DNA of 64,000 nucleotides from Streptococcus equinus ATCC 9812 (GTDB taxonomy: Bacteria > Bacillota > Bacilli > Lactobacillales > Streptococcaceae): the NCBI RefSeq assembly GCF_000187265.1, contig NZ_GL698429.1, forward strand, positions 102,701 through 166,700, given 5' to 3'. Positions 17,177-26,401 of this stretch are shown piece by piece. The translations under genes were made by a program, and so were the position numbers. Each line of letters starts with the position of its first letter. Positions within the stretch are counted from its first letter, which is position 1. The notes below the pieces were generated by a model. That model saw only the letters and a program-made list of their open reading frames with translations. It did no database searches and was not told the DNA's origin.

Positions 17177-18238
17177 ATGGCCAACAAAGAAAAATCAGGA
17201 TTTACAAAAATGATCCAAAGCAAGGCTTTTAAAGGTGTTTCTATTGCCGTAGCATCAGCTCTTATCGGTGCAGGTGTTACTTACCTTGCTACAAACAGCA
17301 ACTCTGAAACAAAAGCTCTAGTTACAATGAAAGGTAACACAATCACTGTATCAGACTTTTACAGTGCTGCAAAAAGTTCAACATCTTCACAACAAACAAT
17401 GTTGAATTTGATTTTGGCACGTGTATTTGAAGACCAATATGGAAGCAAAGTTTCAGATAAAGAAGTGACTGAAGCTTACAACAAAACTGCTTCATCATAT
17501 GGTTCATCATTCTCAAGTGCACTTCAAGCTGCTGGTTTGACAACAGATACTTACAAGCAACAAATTCGCACATCAATGTTAGTGGAATATGCTGTTAAAG
17601 AAGCTGCCAAAGATAAATTGACAACTAAAAACTATAAAGAAGCTTACAAAGATTACAACCCTGACACAACAGCTACAGTTATTGCTTTGAGCGACGAAGA
17701 CAAAGCTAACTCAGTTCACGACCAAGCAACTGCAGATGGCGCTGATTTTGATAAAATCGCTAAAGAAAATACAACAGCTAAGAAAACTGAATACACATTT
17801 GATTCAGCAGATACAAAACTTCCAACAGATGTTATGGATGCTGCATTCAAACAAGAGGAAGGTTCAGTTTCAGATGTTATCAAAGTAATGAATTCTTCAA
17901 CATATTCATACACTTACTATATCGTTAAGACAACTAAGAAAACAGATAAAAATTCTGATTGGAAGACATACAAAAAACGTTTGAAGAAAGCTATCATGGC
18001 AAAATATCAAAACGACACAAACTTCCAAAATCAAGTTATTGCTAAAGCTCTTGATAAAGCTAACGTGAAGATTAAAGATAACAGCTTTGCAAGCATTCTT
18101 TCACAATATGCAACAAGCTCATCATCAAGTTCTTCAGCTTCATCATCAAAAGCTTCATCAACTTCTTCTGAAGCAAGCTCATCAAGTTCAACAGAAGAAT
18201 CATCAACAACTGAATCATCTACAGATTCAGCTGAATAA
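17177..18238 (+). CDS. prsA: PrsA-type foldase, membrane-anchored without a lipobox
   Basis: Extracytoplasmic parvulin-type peptidyl-prolyl isomerase that helps secreted proteins fold. The N-terminal SurA-like region (about 50-145) and parvulin domain (about 150-250) are visible. Streptococcal PrsA is normally a lipoprotein with a cysteine after the signal peptide. Here the hydrophobic segment (about 20-40, ending YLATNSNSE) has no cysteine, so it should act as an uncleaved membrane anchor. A Ser-rich tail of about 40 residues ends the protein. The start has AAGGAG and an extended -10 (TATACT, 17136-17141). The 353-residue length is slightly long because of the tail. Confidence 0.88.
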   Translation: MANKEKSGFTKMIQSKAFKGVSIAVASALIGAGVTYLATNSNSETKALVTMKGNTITVSDFYSAAKSSTSSQQTMLNLILARVFEDQYGSKVSDKEVTEAYNKTASSYGSSFSSALQAAGLTTDTYKQQIRTSMLVEYAVKEAAKDKLTTKNYKEAYKDYNPDTTATVIALSDEDKANSVHDQATADGADFDKIAKENTTAKKTEYTFDSADTKLPTDVMDAAFKQEEGSVSDVIKVMNSSTYSYTYYIVKTTKKTDKNSDWKTYKKRLKKAIMAKYQNDTNFQNQVIAKALDKANVKIKDNSFASILSQYATSSSSSSSASSSKASSTSSEASSSSSTEESSTTESSTDSAE

Positions 18239-18243
18239 GCTAC

Positions 18244-18272
18244 TTGACCAGAAGCTTAAAATACAGTACAAT
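18244..18272 (+). promoter_or_regulatory. Promoter of alaS
   Basis: TTGACC (18244-18249), 17 bases, TACAAT (18267-18272). It starts the T-box leader. Confidence 0.7.
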
Positions 18273-18279
18273 TAAAAAG

Positions 18280-18512
18280 ATTGAGAATCGTTTTTAAAAA
18301 TTCAGATTCAGAAAAGTGGCGGTTGCTGCGAGCCATGGATGAAGTTAAAAATGTGCTACTCATGATTTCTGATTGTAAGTTTGTAACGTGGTTTACAAAC
18401 GCTGATTTAAGAAAAACAATTTAACAGATAAATGAAGAATGACAGGTTCATTGAAAAGAGGTGGTACCGTGGCTAACGTCACCCTCTATGAGATGAACTT
18501 GTCGTTTTTTGT
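18280..18512 (+). ncRNA. T-box leader of alaS (tRNA-Ala responsive)
   Basis: The conserved T-box core GGTGGTACCGTG lies at about 18460-18471. It is followed by the terminator: GACAGGTTCAT (about 18440) pairs with ATGAACTTGTC (about 18492-18502) and TTTTTT follows. Upstream, the stem I region holds GGCGGTTGCTGCGAGCC, with candidate GCT/GCC specifier codons for alanine. Uncharged tRNA-Ala should bind the specifier and stabilise the antiterminator. Specifier placement is inferred. Confidence 0.88.
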
Positions 18513-18587
18513 TAAATTGCAGTAGTAAAAATGATGTCAATCTATGGCAAGCGATTATCGCTTAGTAACAAGAAAAGGAAAGATGTA

Positions 18588-21206
18588 ATGAAACAATTAA
18601 CTAGTGCGCAAGTCCGCCAAATGTGGTTAGACTTTTGGAAATCAAAAGGTCACTCTGTTGAGCCTTCAGCAAACTTGGTTCCTGTAAACGACCCAACTCT
18701 TCTTTGGATTAACTCAGGTGTTGCCACACTTAAAAAATATTTCGATGGTTCAGTAATTCCTGAAAATCCACGTATTACAAATGCTCAAAAAGCTATTCGT
18801 ACAAACGATATTGAAAACGTTGGTAAGACTGCACGTCACCACACAATGTTTGAAATGTTGGGTAACTTCTCAGTGGGTGATTACTTCCGTGATGAAGCTA
18901 TCACTTGGGGATTTGAACTTTTGACAAGCCCAGAATGGTTTGATTTCCCTAAAGACAAACTTTACATGACTTACTACCCAGATGATAAAGATACTTACAA
19001 CCGTTGGATCTCACTTGGTGTTGAACCAAGTCACTTGATTCCAATCGAAGATAACTTCTGGGAAATTGGTGCTGGACCTTCAGGACCAGATACTGAAATC
19101 TTCTTTGACCGCGGTGAAGACTTCGACCCAGATCACGTTGGTATCAAGCTTCTTGCTGAAGATATCGAAAACGATCGTTATATCGAAATCTGGAACATCG
19201 TATTATCACAATTTAACGCTGACCCAGCTGTTCCACGTTCAGAATACAAAGAACTTCCACACAAAAACATCGATACTGGTGCTGGTTTGGAACGTTTGGT
19301 TGCTGTTATGCAAGGGGCTAAAACAAACTTTGAAACTGACCTCTTCATGCCAATCATTCGTGAAATCGAAAAATTATCTGGTAAAACTTACGATCCAGAT
19401 GGCGACAACATGAGCTTTAAAGTCATCGCTGACCACATCCGTTCACTTTCATTTGCAATCGGTGATGGTGCTCTTCCAGGTAACGAAGGTCGCGGATACG
19501 TTCTTCGTCGTTTGCTTCGCCGTGCTGTTATGCATGGTCGTCGTCTTGGTATCAATGAAACATTCTTGTACAAATTGGTTCCAACTGTTGGTAAAATCAT
19601 GGAATCATACTACCCAGAAGTACTTGAAAAACGTGAATTTATCGAAAAAATTGTCAAACGTGAAGAAGAAACTTTTGCACGTACAATTGATGCTGGTTCA
19701 AACATGCTTGACCAATTGTTGGCTGATTTGAAAGCTGCAGGTAAAGACACTGTTGAAGGTAAAGATATCTTCAAATTGTATGATACATACGGATTCCCAG
19801 TTGAATTGACTGAAGAATTGGCTGAAGATAAAGGATTCAAGATTGACCATGCTGGCTTTGAAGCTGCCATGAAAGAACAACAAGAACGCGCTCGCGCAAG
19901 CGTTGTTAAAGGTGGTTCAATGAGTATGCAAAACGAAACATTGTCAAACATCACTGAAGAATCAGTCTTTAGCTACGAAGAAGAAGTTCTTGACTCTACA
20001 TTGTCAGTAATCATTGCTGATAACGAATGTACTGAAGCTGTTTCAGAAGGTCAAGCATTGCTTGTCTTTGCTAAAACACCATTCTACGCTGAAATGGGTG
20101 GACAAGTGGCTGACCACGGTGTTATCAAAAACGATAAAGGTGACATCGTTGCTCGTGTGACTGATGTTCAAAAAGCACCAAACGGTCAAGCACTTCACAC
20201 AGTTGAAGTTCTTGCAAGCTTGTCTGTTGGTACAACATACACACTTGAAATTGATAGCAAACGTCGTCACAGTGTTATTAAAAACCACACAGCTACTCAC
20301 TTGCTTCACGCTGCACTTCACAACGTTATCGGTGAACACGCTACTCAAGCTGGTTCTCTTAACGAAGAAGGCTTCTTGCGTTTTGACTTTACTCACTTTG
20401 AAGCTGTAACTGCTGATGAATTGCGTCAAATCGAAGAAGAAGTTAACCAACAAATCTGGAATGCTATCCCAGTTATTACTGTTGAAACTGATATTGATAC
20501 AGCTAAATCAATGGGTGCTATGGCATTGTTCGGTGAAAAATATGGTAAAAACGTACGTGTTGTAACAATCGGTGACTATTCAATCGAACTTTGTGGTGGT
20601 ACACACGTTTCAAATACAGCTGAAATCGGAATCTTCAAGATTGTTAAAGAAGAAGGTATCGGTTCAGGAACTCGTCGTATCCTTGCTGTAACTGGTAAAG
20701 AAGCTTTTGAAGCATACCGTCAAGAAGAAGAAGACCTTAAAGCAATCGCTGAAACTCTTAAAGTACCTCAACTTAAAGAAGTTACTAAGAAAGTTGTAAG
20801 CTTGCAAGAACAATTGCATAAATTGCAAAAAGAAAATGCTGAGTTGAAAGAAAAAGCAGCAGCAGCTCAAGCTGGTGACGTCTTCAAAGATGTTAAAGAA
20901 GCAAATGGTCTTCGCTTTATTGCTAGCCAAGTAACTGTTTCTGATGCTGGAGCTCTTCGTACATTTGCTGATAACTGGAAACAAAAAGATTACTCTGATG
21001 TTCTTGTATTGGCAGCAGCTATTGGCGAAAAAGTAAACGTCCTTGTTGCAAGCAAATCTAAAGATGTTCATGCTGGCAATTTGATTAAAACTTTGGCACC
21101 AATCGTATCAGGTCGTGGTGGTGGTAAACCAGACATGGCTATGGCAGGTGGTTCAGATGCTGCTAAAATCGCTGACCTTCTTGCAGCAGTAGCAGAAAAT
21201 CTATAA
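18588..21206 (+). CDS. alaS: Alanyl-tRNA synthetase
   Basis: Charges tRNA-Ala. The aminoacylation domain comes first ([20 protein letters not shown]..., residues 1-440), then the editing domain with [12 protein letters not shown] and CGGTHVSN supplying the zinc ligands HxxxH and CxxxH, then the C-terminal coiled coil and C-Ala domain with a [10 protein letters not shown] motif. At 872 residues it is full length. A frame is open from 18531 but the canonical start MKQLTS is at 18588 with AAAGGAAAG upstream. Expression is controlled by the T-box. Confidence 0.96.
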   Translation: MKQLTSAQVRQMWLDFWKSKGHSVEPSANLVPVNDPTLLWINSGVATLKKYFDGSVIPENPRITNAQKAIRTNDIENVGKTARHHTMFEMLGNFSVGDYFRDEAITWGFELLTSPEWFDFPKDKLYMTYYPDDKDTYNRWISLGVEPSHLIPIEDNFWEIGAGPSGPDTEIFFDRGEDFDPDHVGIKLLAEDIENDRYIEIWNIVLSQFNADPAVPRSEYKELPHKNIDTGAGLERLVAVMQGAKTNFETDLFMPIIREIEKLSGKTYDPDGDNMSFKVIADHIRSLSFAIGDGALPGNEGRGYVLRRLLRRAVMHGRRLGINETFLYKLVPTVGKIMESYYPEVLEKREFIEKIVKREEETFARTIDAGSNMLDQLLADLKAAGKDTVEGKDIFKLYDTYGFPVELTEELAEDKGFKIDHAGFEAAMKEQQERARASVVKGGSMSMQNETLSNITEESVFSYEEEVLDSTLSVIIADNECTEAVSEGQALLVFAKTPFYAEMGGQVADHGVIKNDKGDIVARVTDVQKAPNGQALHTVEVLASLSVGTTYTLEIDSKRRHSVIKNHTATHLLHAALHNVIGEHATQAGSLNEEGFLRFDFTHFEAVTADELRQIEEEVNQQIWNAIPVITVETDIDTAKSMGAMALFGEKYGKNVRVVTIGDYSIELCGGTHVSNTAEIGIFKIVKEEGIGSGTRRILAVTGKEAFEAYRQEEEDLKAIAETLKVPQLKEVTKKVVSLQEQLHKLQKENAELKEKAAAAQAGDVFKDVKEANGLRFIASQVTVSDAGALRTFADNWKQKDYSDVLVLAAAIGEKVNVLVASKSKDVHAGNLIKTLAPIVSGRGGGKPDMAMAGGSDAAKIADLLAAVAENL

Positions 21207-21207
21207 G

Positions 21208-21393
21208 ATGACATCAAAAAATATCTTTCTAAAACTTGCAATTGCCCTAATCAGTGCAACTATAGTCATTCTAACTTGCGTGCTTATTTTAAATAGTATT
21301 CAAGGAAGAGTAAATTGGGTACTCATTGTCATTCTCTTTGCAGAAGCAAGCCTACTCAGTAGCCTGATTAAGACCTTGCAAGAAAGAAAATAA
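21208..21393 (+). CDS. Small two-helix membrane protein
   Basis: A 61-residue protein starting one base after the alaS stop. It contains two hydrophobic helices (about 10-30 and 36-52) separated by a short loop (GRVNW) and ends with a basic tail (LQERK). No family is recognised. Tight spacing to alaS suggests translational coupling, and a terminator follows directly. It could be an uncharacterised membrane peptide or the remnant of a larger gene. Confidence 0.6.
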   Translation: MTSKNIFLKLAIALISATIVILTCVLILNSIQGRVNWVLIVILFAEASLLSSLIKTLQERK

Positions 21394-21398
21394 AATGA

Positions 21399-21425
21399 AA
21401 GCTCACCAAACGGTGGGCTTTTTGA
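21399..21425 (+). terminator. Terminator after the small membrane protein (copy A of a repeat)
   Basis: AAAGCTCACC and GGTGGGCTTTTT form a hairpin with T tract. The sequence from 21399 to about 21436 is nearly repeated at 22484-22520. Confidence 0.75.
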
Positions 21426-21493
21426 TATAGTTTTATAATCTTGTGGTAGAATAATAGTATATTTTCAGGAATTTGGGAAATGGAGATTTAGGA

Positions 21494-22475
21494 ATGAAAA
21501 AACTATTTTCACCGGCTTGTGGAACAATTTTGGGTTTATTTTTGTTGCTGATAATATTTCCAGCAGCACGAGAGACGTTTGTACTAGGTTATCTCGGTAT
21601 TATGCTGGCAGTTGGCACTCACGAGTTTGGTCATTTTTTAGCTGGTTATGTTAACGGTATAAAACCATTGTACCTTATTGTTGGTTTTACCAAGTTTAAT
21701 TTTGAAAATGGTTTTCATATTCAGTTTAATAATGATTGGATGTACTATGGTGGTATTTATCGTTATAAGATAGCAAATTATCCAGGCAAGGCAGTGCTAA
21801 GCTTGCTGGTTGGAGGTCCTTTAATCAGCTTATTTGGTTCATTTGCCTTGCTTTTTTAAGATTGATTTTCTCACAATATTTGGTTATTCTAGTTTATTGT
21901 TGTTTGTAGCAACAGTAATTCCAGTGAATTTTTTTGGCTTATGCAGTGATGGTTTTAAAATATATAAATTGTTAGTGAAAGATGAATTATTTCTTTTTTG
22001 GTAAAAGATATCCAATCAATTGTTACAAGATTATAATGAAATGACTTTTGATGATGTTTCATGAATTTGTGATACTATAGAATGTCAAGTAGTTCCTAGC
22101 TATATGATAAATACTTGTTTCCTATATTTGATTTATGCCTGTGTTATTGAAGGAGAAATACGAAAAGTTAGAAATAGTTATCAAAAATTAACTAGGATGA
22201 TACCAACTGATAGTTTTAATAAAAATTACTACTATAGTCTATTAATTACTTTAGAAGTAGTATTGTATAAGAGGATGTCTAGCGACTTATTTGCTAAATT
22301 TAATTTGAAGAAATTTGATAAAATTAGTCAAAAACGTTTAGAGTATTTATCCTGACTTTATTTGAAAAATGGACAGGATGTGGTAGCAAGTAGCTCTGTT
22401 TTTCAAAATGTTTTATCATCATATGGCGATAAAACGTCACTTTTAGTTCAAGCCGAAAAACAATTTTTAGTATAG
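21494..22475 (+). pseudogene. Broken M50-type (site-2 protease-like) membrane protein
   Basis: Starts at an ATG behind AGGA. The first part has membrane helices and the zinc motif HEFGH (about residue 47). A single extra T in a T6 run at about 21852-21857 creates a stop (21857-21859). Reading on in the other frame restores VIPVNFFGLCSDGFKIYK, which resembles the second zinc-ligand motif NxxP...DG. Further stops are a TAA at 22002-22004, a TGA at 22062-22064 and a TGA at 22353-22355. The frame then ends at the TAG at 22473-22475. The C-terminal part looks like a soluble helical region. The intact ancestor would have had about 325 residues. Its function is unknown; such proteins process signals or immunity factors. 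Confidence 0.75.
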
Positions 22476-22483
22476 AGTATGCA

Positions 22484-22508
22484 AAGCTCACCAAATGGAG
22501 AGCTTTTT
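22484..22508 (+). terminator. Hairpin after the broken M50 gene (copy B of a repeat)
   Basis: AAAGCTC and GAGAGCTTTTT around ACCAAATG. It closely resembles the terminator at 21399-21425. Confidence 0.65.
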
Positions 22509-22548
22509 GTTATAGTTTTTAACTATTGACTTTATTTAAAATAACTAT

Positions 22549-22600
22549 TTTACGGGGAAAGTTCAGGCTGCTATAATAGAGAATAAGATTTCAGAAAATT
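22549..22600 (+). promoter_or_regulatory. Promoter and candidate CodY box of the nitrilase-aminotransferase pair
   Basis: TTTACG (22549-22554), 17 bases, TATAAT (22572-22577). Directly downstream, AGATTTCAGAAAATT (22586-22600) matches the CodY consensus AATTTTCWGAAAATT at 13 of 15 positions, in a place that would block transcription. Confidence 0.5.
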
Positions 22601-22631
22601 TTAACAGTTTAGAGATAGAATGGAGAAAATG

Positions 22632-23414
22632 ATGAAAATGTCACTTATTCAGATGTCAATTCGCGAAGCGGAGCCAGATAAAAATGCAAGGAAAGTTCTT
22701 GCTTTGTTAGAAAAAGCGATGCTTGATAAACCTGATGTAATTGTATTGCCTGAGATGTGGAATACTGGCTATGCTTTGGAGCAAATGTCTGAGCTTTCTG
22801 ATAAGGATGGTCAGCAAACGAAAGATTTGTTAGGAAAGTTTGCCAAAGAAAATCAGGTTAATCTGGTAGCTGGTTCGGTCGCGACAGCAAAGAAAAATCA
22901 ATTTTTTAATACTACTTATGTTTTTAACCGAGCTGGTCAGGTGATTGCTGATTATGATAAAGTTCATCTTTTTGGCTTGATGGGAGAAGATCGTTTTTTG
23001 CAGGCTGGGCATCGTGAAAGTACTTTTGAGCTTGATGGTGTCAAGGCAGCTAGTGTCATTTGCTATGATATCCGATTTCCAGAATGGGTGAGAACCTTAA
23101 TGGCGACTGGCGCTAAGGTTTTATTTGTCGTAGCTGAGTGGCCAAAAAAACGTGTGCCACAGTGGGAGATTTTGCTGCGTGCGCGTGCAGTTGAAAATCA
23201 AGCTTTTGTAGTGGCTGTCAACCGTGTTGGTCAAGGAGTGTTGGATGATTTTTCTGGGCATTCATTGGTTATTGACCCGCTAGGAAATGTTATTTTGCAA
23301 GCGCTAGATAATCAAGAAGGTGTTTTTTCGGTAAATATTAACTTATCAGAGGTTGAAAAAGTTCGTGGGCATTTTCCTGTTTTTGCTGACCGAAAACCAG
23401 AGTTGTATCATTAA
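22632..23414 (+). CDS. Carbon-nitrogen hydrolase (omega-amidase/MtnU-like)
   Basis: Nitrilase-superfamily amidase. The Glu-Lys-Cys triad is visible: Glu in VLPEMWNTGY, Lys in YDKVHLFG and Cys in SVICYDIRFPEW. Several clustered ATGs exist (22620, 22629, 22632, 22638). GGAG at 22622-22625 best fits 22629 or 22632. It is followed 12 bases later by a PLP aminotransferase. This pairing resembles the mtnU-mtnE pair of methionine salvage, where glutamine transamination gives alpha-ketoglutaramate that the omega-amidase hydrolyses. The substrate is inferred. Confidence 0.8.
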   Translation: MKMSLIQMSIREAEPDKNARKVLALLEKAMLDKPDVIVLPEMWNTGYALEQMSELSDKDGQQTKDLLGKFAKENQVNLVAGSVATAKKNQFFNTTYVFNRAGQVIADYDKVHLFGLMGEDRFLQAGHRESTFELDGVKAASVICYDIRFPEWVRTLMATGAKVLFVVAEWPKKRVPQWEILLRARAVENQAFVVAVNRVGQGVLDDFSGHSLVIDPLGNVILQALDNQEGVFSVNINLSEVEKVRGHFPVFADRKPELYH

Positions 23415-23426
23415 GGGGGAGTTAGG

Positions 23427-24599
23427 ATGTTTTCACAATCAGATATTTTACAAACATTGCCAAAACAATTTTTTGCAAATCTTGTTGCTAAGGTCAATGC
23501 TAAAGTGTCACAAGGTTATGATGTGATAAATCTTGGGCAGGGAAATCCTGATCAGCCGACCTACGATTATATCGTTGATGCCTTGATTGAATCTGCTCAA
23601 AATCCTGCTTCGCATAAATACTCGCAATTTCGTGGAAATGCTAATTTTAAAGAGGCAGCAAGTCAATTTTATAAGGACAATTATCAAGTAGACCTTGATA
23701 GCGAGAAAGAGATTTGTATCCTTGGTGGTGCAAAGATTGGTCTGGTAGAATTTCCAGTAGCCACCATGAATCCTGGTGATTTGCTTTTGCTGCCTGACCC
23801 TGGTTATCCAGATTATTTATCAAGCGTTTCTCTTGGAAAAATTGAGTTTGAAACTTTTCCTTTAAAAGCAGAAAATGATTTTTTGCCTGATTTGTCAGCG
23901 ATTCCTGAAGAGGTGGCGAAGCGCGCAAAATTTATCTATATCAATTACCCTAACAATCCTACCGGAGCTGTGGCAACGGCAGCATTTTATGAAAAATTGG
24001 TTGCTTGGGCGAAAAAATTCGACGTTGGTGTGGTCAGTGACTTTGCCTATGGTGCCTTGGGAGCGGATGGTTTTAAAAATCCAAGTTTTCTATCAACGCC
24101 AGGTGCAAAAGAAGTTGGCATTGAACTCTATACATTTTCCAAAACCTTTAACATGGCAGGTTGGCGTTTGGCTTTTGCGGCGGGAAATGCGGAGTTGATT
24201 GAGGCGCTTAACTTATTACAAGACCACCTTTTTGTCAGCATTTTTCCAGCTATCCAAGACACTGGTGCAGTAGCTCTTTTAGATGAGCGCGCTAAAGCGG
24301 CAATCGCAGAGCTAAATCACAAATATGACGAGCGACGCCACGCTTTTGTTAAAGCTGCTGCTAAAATCGGCTGGCACGCCTTTGAGTCAAAAGGAGCGTT
24401 TTATGCTTGGATGCCGGTGCCAGAAGGTTATAACAGTGAAAGCTTCGCTGATTTACTCTTAAACGAAGCTCACGTCGCAGTTGCACCGGGAAAAGGATTT
24501 GGTAAACAAGGTGACAGCTACGTCAGAATTGGACTCTTGGTCGAACCAGAGCGTTTGATTGAGGCGGTCGAGAGAATAGGAAAATTAGGGGTGTTTTAA
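23427..24599 (+). CDS. PLP-dependent aminotransferase (class I/II, MtnE-like)
   Basis: The 390-residue fold-type I aminotransferase has a visible PLP lysine in TFSKTFNMAGWRLAF, an upstream YPNNPTGAV motif and an arginine in the C-terminal RIGLLVEPER block. In Bacillus-type methionine salvage, the neighbouring omega-amidase and such an aminotransferase convert ketomethiobutyrate to methionine. No other salvage gene is nearby, so a general keto-acid role is equally possible. A promoter upstream of the amidase serves both genes; a terminator follows. Confidence 0.82.
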   Translation: MFSQSDILQTLPKQFFANLVAKVNAKVSQGYDVINLGQGNPDQPTYDYIVDALIESAQNPASHKYSQFRGNANFKEAASQFYKDNYQVDLDSEKEICILGGAKIGLVEFPVATMNPGDLLLLPDPGYPDYLSSVSLGKIEFETFPLKAENDFLPDLSAIPEEVAKRAKFIYINYPNNPTGAVATAAFYEKLVAWAKKFDVGVVSDFAYGALGADGFKNPSFLSTPGAKEVGIELYTFSKTFNMAGWRLAFAAGNAELIEALNLLQDHLFVSIFPAIQDTGAVALLDERAKAAIAELNHKYDERRHAFVKAAAKIGWHAFESKGAFYAWMPVPEGYNSESFADLLLNEAHVAVAPGKGFGKQGDSYVRIGLLVEPERLIEAVERIGKLGVF

Positions 24600-24603
24600 A
24601 AAA

Positions 24604-24636
24604 TAAAAACTTGGGTAAGTGCAACCCAAGTTTTTT
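24604..24636 (+). terminator. Terminator of the nitrilase-aminotransferase pair
   Basis: AAAACTTGGGT and ACCCAAGTTTTTT form a strong stem around a 7-base loop. Confidence 0.85.
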
Positions 24637-24671
24637 ATTTTGGAGATTTTTTAAATTTTAAACACTAAAGT

Positions 24672-24739
24672 TACTGTTTACGACGAAAAAAAGACAGTTT
24701 ACGACATTTGCGTTTATTATTCTAAATTTGTGCTAGAAT
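24672..24739 (+). promoter_or_regulatory. LytTR-type direct repeats and -10 of the broken ABC transporter
   Basis: ACTGTTTACGAC (from 24672) and ACAGTTTACGAC (from 24694) are direct repeats 22 bp apart, two helical turns. This is the spacing and core (ACNGTT) used by LytTR response regulators of the ComE/BlpR type. A TAGAAT -10 lies at 24734-24739, and the ABC ATPase ATG at 24772. Confidence 0.55.
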
Positions 24740-24771
24740 GGAAATAATATTTAAAAAGTTGGGAGACCTTT

Positions 24772-25605
24772 ATGCTTAGGATAGATGTCCAAAATTTATC
24801 AAAAAAATTTAAGAGTATGGTGGCATTAGATGATGTATCATTTAGTGTAGCTGAGGGGGAGATTTTTGGTTTTCTGGGTCCCTCTGGGGCAGGAAAAACA
24901 ACGACGATTAATATCTTGACAAATCAACTAAAAGAAGATAGCGGTGTAGTTGAGATTCTTGGCAAAAATCCAGAGCAAATTACGCCTGATGATTATTTGA
25001 AAATGGGAATCATGAGTGATACGGTTGGATTTTATGAAAACATGACTGTCTACAAAAATTTAGAATTTTTTGCTCGTTTCCATGGTCTCCCAATGGCTAA
25101 AGTTGATGAGTTATTAAAACGTCTTGATTTATACGAAGACCGCAATAAAAAAGCTAAAAAAATCTCGACAGGTATGCGTCAACGTCTTCTGCTTATTCGT
25201 GCGATTTTGCATGAACCTGAGATTGTCTTTTTAGATGAGCCAACATCTGGTATGGATCCAACCTTATCTCAAAAAGTACACCAGTTATTGTTGGAATTAA
25301 AGTCTAAAGGCATTTCAATTTTCTTGACGACTCATAACATGCAAGAAGCAGCTAAATTATGTGATAAGATTTCGCTATTGAATAAGGGGAAGATTTTGGA
25401 ATATGGTAGTCCAGAAGAGATTATCAGTAAATATCGTGTTGATGACAATGTTCATCTTCTTTATTAAAACGGTGAAGAAAAAGTTGTTCCAAGAGATGAG
25501 GTAGCTAGCTACCTAAATTCCAATGTTGTCAGTATGCACACAGCAGAACCTGACTTGGAAACTATTTTTATTAAATTGACAGGAGAAAAATGGCATTGGG
25601 AATAA
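24772..25605 (+). pseudogene. ABC transporter ATPase with a nonsense stop near its end
   Basis: Walker A (GPSGAGKTTT), a degenerate signature (ISTGMRQRL) and Walker B (IVFLDEPTSG) are all intact in the first 231 codons. A TAA at 25465-25467 follows LLY, yet the same frame goes on for 45 codons (NGEEKVVPRDEV...FIKLTGEKW) to a natural double stop at 25603-25608. The ATPase core could still fold. The partner permease is also broken, so the system is probably dead. The type resembles bacteriocin or antibiotic export and immunity ATPases. Confidence 0.75.
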
Positions 25606-25612
25606 TAGGTTT

Positions 25613-26275
25613 ATGAGCTTACTTTGGTTGCGTTGGCAGTTTATATGGAGTAATAAATTATTTCGCCAGTTATTTACATGGGCATATTTGCTACTTTTGG
25701 TAATTCTGAAATTAATAAATTCCTTGTTGGAATGGGACTTAATCTGGTTTATAGTTTTACGGCAGGTTCCTTTGTTTCTACCATGATTTCAGAAGAAAAA
25801 GGAAAAGAAAAATTTAAAAAGTTTGATTTTATCGGGAGTTAAACAAGGAGAATATATCACGACGGTTATTATTTTTCCAACTATCTTTTCTTTAGTTGCA
25901 AGTATTTTAATTCCAATTATGATGCAAATTGAAGACATGGAGTGGGGAAAATTTTTAGTTGTTGTCAGTTTGACGAGTCTTGTCTTTATTTTGTTAAATC
26001 TTTTATTTGCATTTTTGGCTAAGAATCAAACCCAAACGACTGTTTGCAGTTTAATTTTAGTGCTTGTTGAAAGTATTTTACCCGTCTCTTCTGAATTTGT
26101 TAAATCAGCTGATACAGTTATGGAATACTCTTTTATTGGAGCAAATGCCAAATATTTCAAAGAATTATCTGATTATTAATTAACAGATAAAACTATTTTT
26201 GTGTTACTTAGTTGGATTGTCATGACTTCAATTGCTTTATATTTTGCTTATAAGAAAAATCGAAAAATTGATTAA
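25613..26275 (+). pseudogene. ABC transporter permease with two frameshifts and a stop
   Basis: Begins MSLLWLRWQFIWSNKLF at 25613, eight bases after the ATPase frame ends. The frame must change near 25728 and back near 25800 to keep a membrane-protein reading (FTAGSFVSTMISEEKGKEK, then SLILSGVKQGEYITTVIIF). A TAA at 26177-26179 interrupts the last helix region, which ends at the TAA at 26273-26275. Four or more hydrophobic helices are visible. This is a decayed ABC-2-like permease. Confidence 0.7.
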
Positions 26276-26292
26276 CCTCAATTATATAAATG

Positions 26293-26321
26293 AAAGTACG
26301 AATGAAAATTCGTACTTTTTT
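26293..26321 (+). terminator. Terminator of the ABC locus
   Basis: AAAGTACGAAT and ATTCGTACTTTTTT form a perfect stem around GAAA. It separates the decayed ABC locus from the arg operon. Confidence 0.85.
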
Positions 26322-26341
26322 AATAATTTATGCAAAAATGC

Positions 26342-26390
26342 TTGACTTATGAATAAATATACTATAAAATTGAATACATATTTATTCAAG
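26342..26390 (+). promoter_or_regulatory. argCJBD promoter with two ARG boxes
   Basis: TTGACT (26342-26347), 17 bases, TAAAAT (26365-26370). Two 18-bp ARG-box-like sequences, at 26348-26365 and 26373-26390, each match the consensus TNTGAATWWWWATTCANW except at two positions. The first covers the spacer and the second the start region, so an ArgR-type repressor bound with arginine would block initiation. Confidence 0.75.
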
Positions 26391-26401
26391 AGGTGTATAT
26401 T

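Noticed and set aside
18087..18275. A His/Gln-rich short frame overlapping the prsA 3' end
   Set aside because: It is the shifted reading of the serine-codon repeats (TCA) in prsA; no start signals.
26293..26321. CinBox-like TACGAAT in the intergenic region before argC
   Set aside because: It is one arm of a perfect terminator hairpin and lacks the final A of the consensus and a target gene.
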